This document shows positions 59,352 to 64,000 of a stretch of DNA of 64,000 bases, piece by piece. The DNA lies in assembly GCA_963843755.1 (NCBI GenBank), contig CAWJLS010000009.1, positions 1 through 64,000 on the forward strand, given 5' to 3'. Numbering within the stretch: the stretch's first letter is position 1; each line of letters starts with the position of its first letter. The translations under genes were made by a program, and so were the position numbers. The DNA is from CAWJLS01 sp963843755 (GTDB lineage: Bacteria > Acidobacteriota > Thermoanaerobaculia > Multivoradales > DATKCC01). The notes beneath the pieces are model-generated. The model was not told the DNA's origin and searched no databases. It saw only the letters and a program-made list of their open reading frames with translations.

Positions 59352-60275
59352 ATGTCCCGATCCGCCGCCTGGCCCGCGCTCCCGCTGGACGCCTGGGAGG
59401 AGACCTACCAGACCCTGCAACGATGGACCCAGGTCGTGGGCAAGATCCGCCTCGCGCGGACCCCCTACGTCAACCACTGGTGGAACGTGACCCTCTACGT
59501 CACCCCCCGTGGGCTGACGACCGCGGCCATGGCCGCCGGCGAGCGCTCGTTCTCGATCGATTTCGACTTCGTCCGCCACCGGCTGGTGATCGCCGCCGAC
59601 GACGGCACGACGACGAGGATCCCGCTCGCGCCCATGTCGGTGGCCGCCTTCTACGGCAAGGTGATGGAGAGCCTGGAAGCGATGGGCCTGGCGACCTCGA
59701 TCTGGCCCGTGCCGGTGGAGGTGACGGACACGGTGCCGTTCCCAGAGGACACGGTCCACGCGGCCTACGACCCGGCGATGGTGGAGCGCCTGCACACGAT
59801 CCTGGTCCAGGTGGACCGCGTCATGCGCCGCTTCCGCGGTGGCTTCCTCGGCAAGTCCTCGCCGGTGCACTTCTTCTGGGGCGCCTTCGACCTGGCGGTG
59901 ACCCGCTTCAGCGGCCGGGCGGTGCCCGAGCCGCCCGCCGACCCGGTGATGGGGCCCGCCTACTCCCACGAAGTGATCAGCCACGGCTGGTGGCCGGGCG
60001 GTGACTGGCCGATGGGGGGACGGGTGGAGGCGCCGGTGTTCTACGCCTACGCCGTCCCGGAACCCGCCGGGTTCCAGCAGGCCGCGCTGCCTAGCGGCGG
60101 CGCCTACGACGCCACGTTCGGCGAGTACATCCTGCCGTACGACACCGTGGCGGAGGCCGACGACCCGGAGGCGGTGCTGCTCGACTTCATGGAGCGCACC
60201 TACGCCGTGGGGGCGGACGCCGCCGGCTGGGACCGGGCGGCGCTCGAGGTGACCAGCCCGCCGGGCCGCTCCTGA
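59352..60275 (+). CDS. DUF5996 family protein
   Basis: The protein is 307 residues, from ATG 59352 behind AAAGGAG. The N-terminus WPALPLDAWEETYQTLQRWTQVVGKIRL, then NHWWNVTLYVTPRGL and FSIDFDFVRHRLVI, matches the DUF5996 family. Later motifs HFFWGAFDLAVTRFSG and SHEVISHGWWPGG also fit. There is no signal peptide or membrane helix, so it is cytoplasmic. The His/Trp-rich conserved motifs suggest a ligand or metal site, but no function is known. Confidence 0.88.
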   Translation: MSRSAAWPALPLDAWEETYQTLQRWTQVVGKIRLARTPYVNHWWNVTLYVTPRGLTTAAMAAGERSFSIDFDFVRHRLVIAADDGTTTRIPLAPMSVAAFYGKVMESLEAMGLATSIWPVPVEVTDTVPFPEDTVHAAYDPAMVERLHTILVQVDRVMRRFRGGFLGKSSPVHFFWGAFDLAVTRFSGRAVPEPPADPVMGPAYSHEVISHGWWPGGDWPMGGRVEAPVFYAYAVPEPAGFQQAALPSGGAYDATFGEYILPYDTVAEADDPEAVLLDFMERTYAVGADAAGWDRAALEVTSPPGRS

Positions 60276-60322
60276 GCGGGGTCGACCCGGCCCTATCGGA
60301 CCCCGCAAGGCCCCATCGGGGC
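60276..60322. terminator. Paired hairpins between convergent genes, likely bidirectional terminator
   Basis: GCGGGGTC (60276-60283) pairs with GACCCCGC (60299-60306). A second stem GCCCC/GGGGC follows at 60310-60322. They fill the 52-bp gap between the two converging stops. Confidence 0.6.
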
Positions 60323-60327
60323 GCGAG

Positions 60328-62934
60328 TCACTCCGGGAAGCCCTCCCGGTCGAACAGGCCGGGCAGCACGTCGTGGCCCGGGGCCGCCCCCTCCAGGTGG
60401 TACTGGCGCAGCCTACCGGTGGAAGCCCGCTGGATCCAGACGTCGACCGCCGACGTGGTGAGCTTGACCAGGGTCGGCCAGAGATAGCCGTTCGGCTTCG
60501 GCCCGACGACGCGCAGGAACACTTCGCTCCGCCCCGGCACGGCGCCGCTCACACACAGCGTCTCGGGCAGGCAGGCCGCCTCGCGCCGGGTCGGCACCGG
60601 CTCCCCGTCCTGCGGCACGATCCGGACCCAGAAGCGGAAGCCGGGGATCTCCGGCGTGGTCATCGGCGCTCCCGGCGGCGGCACGGACGTGGGCGGGTAG
60701 CTGTCGTCGTCCAGCGACCGGGCCCAGACCCCGGCCTGGGTCGCGGCGAAGAGCACCCGCGGGCCGGACGCCGGCAGGACGACGCTCTGGACCTGGATCG
60801 TGGCGAGGATCCCCGTGGCGAACGGCGCCCAGGTGGCGCCGCCGTCGGTGCTGCGCTCGAGGCCGTCGAACTGCCCGCGGTAGCGCACGCCCGCCACCGC
60901 CGGGTCCGCCACCTCGCCGGCCGAGCGCCCCTCCTCCGGCCGCGCGCCGAGGGGCTCGAACGGGGTCACGACGAAGGGGCTGAAGGTGGTGCCGCCATCG
61001 GTGCTCCGCTCGATGTCGCCGTCGCGGATCGTGTACAGCCTCGCCGGGTTCCGGGCGTCGACGAAGACCTGCCGATCGCCGTCCGGTCCCTGGTCGTGGA
61101 ACGAGTCCAGACTCGCCCAGCTCGTGCCGCCGTCGAAGCTCTCGTAGATCACCTGGACCAGCGGCGGCGGCGGACAGAAGCCGACCTTGCAGGGGTTCTC
61201 CCCCGGCACCTCGTCCCAGGCCAGTAGCGTCTTGGCCTGGGGGGTCGGCGCCAGGCGCGCCAGCGGCGCCGGCAGGCGCCGGAGCCAGACCGACCAGGTG
61301 GCGCCGTCGTCGGTGCTGCGGTAGGCCGTCTGGTCGGTGCGCTGGTAGAGCGGTCCGGCGCTCGTCGTCCGCCCCCGCGGGTCCCAGTGGATCGCCCCGA
61401 CGAGCTCCTCCTGCGCGCCACGGAGGACCGGCAGGCCGGCGCCGACCCGGGTCCACTGCTCCCCCGCGTCCGTGCTCCGGAACAGCAGCACCCGCGACGG
61501 CTCGCCACCCTGGGCGGCGAACTGGACGCTGGCGAAGACGATCCGCGGCCGGGTCGGGTCGAGCCACAGGTCCCGGACGAGTCGGATGCCGCCGTCGCCC
61601 GCGCCGGGATGGAACCGCCCCTGGAGACCCTGCCAGGAGAGCCCCCAGTCGGAGGAGGCGAAGGCGTTGCCGTTGCGCCCGACGGCGTAGAGATGGCCGC
61701 TGCCTCGCGGATCGATCACCAGGCCCTCGGTGCCGGGCCCGCTGGTCACCCCGAGCGACAGGGGCTGAGAGAGGAGGCCGTCGCTCGCCGGCCGCCAGCT
61801 CGCCCCGCCGTCGGTCGAGCGGAAGATGCCGTCCGCCTGGAAGCCGACCAGAACCTCTCCGGCGGCGAACGGCAGGGCGGTCACGGCGGCGGACTCCTGG
61901 CCGCTGAGGCCTTCGGTCACCCGAGTCCAGGTGGCGCCGCCGTCGGTCGAGTGGAAGACGCCGAAGCGGCCGGCCGCGACCATCTCGGGCTCCGCGGCCT
62001 GGCCTCCCGGCGACCCCGGAGGCAGCACCGCCAAGGCCCGCGGCCGCCACGGCCGGCGCTCGCCACCCACGTCCCGCAGATCCTCCCCGGCCGGGGTCCA
62101 CGTCGCCCCGCCGTCGGTGCTCACCGAGACCCCGGTGTAGCCCGGGTGCTCGGCCAGGGCGAAGACGGTCGACGGATCCTCCGCGGAGAACGCGATCGCG
62201 GCCGGCGTGGCGACCAGACCGGCGTTGCCCAGCCCGGTCGAGGAGGCGCTCCAGTGTGCCCCGCCGTCGGTGGACTTGAACAGCCCTTGCCGGTCGACCG
62301 CGGCGAAGAGGGTCTCGGGGCGGCGCGGGTCGATCGCCAGCGCCCGGACGACGCCGTCGGCGAGGCCGCGCGAGACCCGCCGCCAGCTCCCGCCGCCGTC
62401 GAGGCTCCGCCAGACGCCCCGGCTGGTCCCGGCGTAGAGGGTTCCGGGCGTGGACGGGACGATGGCGAGTGTGAAGACGAAAAAGCCGCGACGGATCGGC
62501 AGACCGTCGTTGGTCGCCGACCACGACGCGCCGCGGTCGTGGCTCACCAGCACACCCTGGGCGGTGGTGGCGTACACCGTGTCCGGATCGGTCGGGTGGG
62601 CGACGAGACCAAAAACCGAGTGCTCGAGCCCTTCGCGCGCCGGCCGCCAGGTGGCGCCGCCGTCGGCGCTGCGGAAGATCCCGCCCGAGCTCAAGCCGGC
62701 GAAGACCAGCCCCGGCGCGGCCGGGCTCGCCGCCAGTGCCATGACGTCGCCGCCGTCGGGACCGAGCTGGACCCACTCCGCCAGGGCCCGGGCCGGCGCC
62801 CCGGCCAGGACCGTCAGGAGCACGGCCAGCGCAAGGACGGTCGGCCATCCCCGTCGCCCGAACCGAGAGCGCGGCCCGCCGCGGGGACGGAGCGGTTCGT
62901 TCGACGGGGCGGTGAGGCGATGTGGTAAGCGCAT
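60328..62934 (-). CDS. Secreted multi-repeat beta-propeller protein (BNR/Ycf48-sortilin-like)
   Basis: The protein is 868 residues, with ATG 62934 behind AAGGAG. An N-terminal basic stretch and hydrophobic segment (about 30-50, TVLALAVLLTVLAGAPARALA) form a long signal peptide. At least ten Asp-box repeats of the form RSxDGGATW follow (for example RSADGGATWRP, KSTDGGAHWSA, HSTDGGATWTR, RSTDGGASWRP), spaced at about 45-70 residues. This predicts one or two beta-propellers of the Vps10/Ycf48 kind. The last 130 residues form a separate domain (FWVRIVPQDGEPVPTRREA). It is likely exported. No catalytic residues can be assigned. It has its own promoter at 63064-63092. Confidence 0.88.
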   Translation of the reverse strand: MRLPHRLTAPSNEPLRPRGGPRSRFGRRGWPTVLALAVLLTVLAGAPARALAEWVQLGPDGGDVMALAASPAAPGLVFAGLSSGGIFRSADGGATWRPAREGLEHSVFGLVAHPTDPDTVYATTAQGVLVSHDRGASWSATNDGLPIRRGFFVFTLAIVPSTPGTLYAGTSRGVWRSLDGGGSWRRVSRGLADGVVRALAIDPRRPETLFAAVDRQGLFKSTDGGAHWSASSTGLGNAGLVATPAAIAFSAEDPSTVFALAEHPGYTGVSVSTDGGATWTPAGEDLRDVGGERRPWRPRALAVLPPGSPGGQAAEPEMVAAGRFGVFHSTDGGATWTRVTEGLSGQESAAVTALPFAAGEVLVGFQADGIFRSTDGGASWRPASDGLLSQPLSLGVTSGPGTEGLVIDPRGSGHLYAVGRNGNAFASSDWGLSWQGLQGRFHPGAGDGGIRLVRDLWLDPTRPRIVFASVQFAAQGGEPSRVLLFRSTDAGEQWTRVGAGLPVLRGAQEELVGAIHWDPRGRTTSAGPLYQRTDQTAYRSTDDGATWSVWLRRLPAPLARLAPTPQAKTLLAWDEVPGENPCKVGFCPPPPLVQVIYESFDGGTSWASLDSFHDQGPDGDRQVFVDARNPARLYTIRDGDIERSTDGGTTFSPFVVTPFEPLGARPEEGRSAGEVADPAVAGVRYRGQFDGLERSTDGGATWAPFATGILATIQVQSVVLPASGPRVLFAATQAGVWARSLDDDSYPPTSVPPPGAPMTTPEIPGFRFWVRIVPQDGEPVPTRREAACLPETLCVSGAVPGRSEVFLRVVGPKPNGYLWPTLVKLTTSAVDVWIQRASTGRLRQYHLEGAAPGHDVLPGLFDREGFPE

Positions 62935-63050
62935 AGATGTCTCCTTCCTGCCGGGTGGATCTGACGCTCGTCAGGCGGCGACGTCGTGGGCTGGTCGGCC
63001 AAGAACGGCGTGAAACCGGAGGGTGTTCCGGCGGCGAGCGTCGGCTGACG

Positions 63051-63094
63051 GGTTGACGCGTAGATGCTATTACAGCATTGCCGACACGTCAACC
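63051..63094. promoter_or_regulatory. 11-bp inverted repeat around the propeller gene promoter, possible operator
   Basis: GGTTGACGCGT (63051-63061) and ACACGTCAACC (63084-63094) are inverted copies with one mismatch. They enclose the promoter's -10 region and include its -35 box. Confidence 0.5.
63064..63092 (-). promoter_or_regulatory. Sigma-70-like promoter of the propeller gene
   Basis: On the minus strand, TTGACG (63092-63087), a 17-nt spacer and TAGCAT (63069-63064) form a good -35/-10 pair. The start codon at 62934 is about 130 nt downstream. Confidence 0.65.
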
Positions 63095-63140
63095 GACCCG
63101 GCGGCGACAGGCGGGAGACAGCCGCCTCTCCATGGTGTCC

Positions 63141-64000
63141 TCAGCGGTCGATCGCGGTGTTCTCGGCATTCGCGGCATTCGCGGCATTCGCGGCTCGATT
63201 CCGCGGCGCGTCCAGCCCGGGGTGGGCGTAGAGCTGGACCGCTTCGCTGCCCAGGCGGTAGCGGTACTCGGCGTCCGAGATGCCGTTGTGCCACGAGCCG
63301 GCGGCCCGGGCACCGAGGTAGCCGGCGAAGAACAGGGCGAGGATCGCCGCGCCGTAGGCCGGCACCGGGATGCGCCGGCGCCTCGTCCACCCGATCCCCA
63401 GGGCGTCCTTGACCGGGCAGGCGGCCACGCAGTCCAGGCAGCCGGTGCACTCGGGGCTGGTGATCGCCGTCTTGCGCGACACCGGCAGCCGGGCGCCGCA
63501 CGCCTTGTCGCACAGCTTGCAGTCGATGCAGCTCACCGGGTCGCGGCGGATCTTGACCGGCGAGAACCAGGAGACCAGGCCGAGGAGCGCGCCGTAGGGG
63601 CAGAGGTAGCGGCACCAGAAGCCCTTCCAGAGGATCGACGCGGCGAGCAGCAGCGCCAGGACGCCCAGGGCCATGCTCGAGATCTCGACGAAGAACAGGC
63701 CCATGCGCACGTCCGAGAGGCGGTAGTAGGGGGATTCGATGAACGAGCGCACCGCGGCCGCCGGCATGCGCACGATCGCCCAGGCGAAGAACCCCAGCAG
63801 CAGGTACTTGAGAACGCGCAGCGGCACGTCGAGCCAGCGCCAGATCCGGAACGTGCGGCCGAAGAAGAAGCGCCCCACGCGCGCGGCGAGGTCCGACAGG
63901 AAACCGACCGGGCAGACCCAGGAGCAGAAGCTCTTGCGCGCCACCAGGGCGAGCGCCGCGAAGATCAGCAGCAGGACCGTGGCGGCCGGGTGCACGGCGT
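63141..64000 (-). CDS. NapH/MauN-like membrane 4Fe-4S ferredoxin protein, 5' end outside the window
   Basis: The frame is open to the right edge; a GTG at 63995 exists, but the family has a further N-terminal helix, so the start is probably beyond 64000. The visible 284 residues have hydrophobic helices (VLLLIFAALALVA, VLKYLLLGFFAWAIV, ALGVLALLLAASILW). Membrane-proximal cysteine motifs are CSWVCPVG and CRYLCPYG. Two cytoplasmic 4Fe-4S motifs follow: CIDCKLCDKAC with a later CP-like ligand, and CTGCLDCVAACP. A last helix is followed by a tail. Such proteins pass electrons across or along the inner membrane. The C-terminus has an Ala-Ala-Asn repeat coded by 9-bp units. The partner system is not visible. 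Confidence 0.88.
   Translation of the reverse strand, partial: AVHPAATVLLLIFAALALVARKSFCSWVCPVGFLSDLAARVGRFFFGRTFRIWRWLDVPLRVLKYLLLGFFAWAIVRMPAAAVRSFIESPYYRLSDVRMGLFFVEISSMALGVLALLLAASILWKGFWCRYLCPYGALLGLVSWFSPVKIRRDPVSCIDCKLCDKACGARLPVSRKTAITSPECTGCLDCVAACPVKDALGIGWTRRRRIPVPAYGAAILALFFAGYLGARAAGSWHNGISDAEYRYRLGSEAVQLYAHPGLDAPRNRAANAANAANAENTAIDR
63164..63197. repeat. 9-bp tandem repeat in the 3' end of the membrane ferredoxin gene
   Basis: CGGCATTCG occurs three times in a row plus a partial unit. It keeps frame and codes an Ala-Ala-Asn run at the C-terminus. Confidence 0.85.

Overview
The window is very GC-rich (third codon positions almost all G or C). It carries a large thiotemplate biosynthetic locus followed by ordinary chromosomal genes. 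An orphan, very long FtsX/MacB-type permease (ADOP type) and two secreted BNR/propeller proteins with acidobacterial flavour suggest Acidobacteriota, possibly a Thermoanaerobaculia relative. This placement is an inference from gene content; there is no rRNA or marker gene to prove it.

Region 1 (1-49572, all + strand) is a single tightly packed operon that enters from the left edge. Four megasynthase genes encode a hybrid NRPS/PKS line: [A]-PCP-C-A-PCP-C-A(Ser)-PCP | C-A-PCP-C-A(Pro-like)-PCP-C-A-PCP-KS-AT-KR-ACP | C-A(Ser)-PCP-KS-AT-KR-ACP | C-A(Ser)-PCP-E-C-A-PCP-E-C-A-PCP-TE. At least ten amino-acid modules and two malonyl-type, ketoreducing polyketide modules are visible, with release by a type I thioesterase. 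Two reading-frame breaks lie in the line. One is an apparent 1-nt loss inside an A domain (about 16567). The other is a 10-bp tandem duplication inside an E domain (39754-39773). Everything downstream of each break is otherwise intact, so assembly error, strain-level lesion and recent decay all remain possible. Overlapping start/stop codons then link an ABC exporter, an archaeal-type phosphoglycerate-mutase-like enzyme and a cysteine-synthase-fold PLP enzyme. The last two probably make or prime an unusual building block.

Region 2 (49559-51356) holds a DUF2231 membrane protein on the minus strand, overlapping the operon tail-to-tail. About 1.2 kb of remnant sequence follows: two copies of a 75-bp intergenic repeat, a long inverted repeat, and a fragment of glutamate synthase (gltB).

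Region 3 (51356-64000) contains a small MTH1187-family protein and a secreted Cys-rich peptide with a clear sigma-70-like promoter. A fused chorismate mutase/prephenate dehydrogenase, a secreted BNR-repeat protein with Cys-rich repeats, an ADOP permease and a DUF5996 protein come next. The window ends with a secreted multi-repeat propeller protein and a NapH-like membrane ferredoxin that runs off the right edge. Hairpins resembling bidirectional terminators lie between the convergent pairs.
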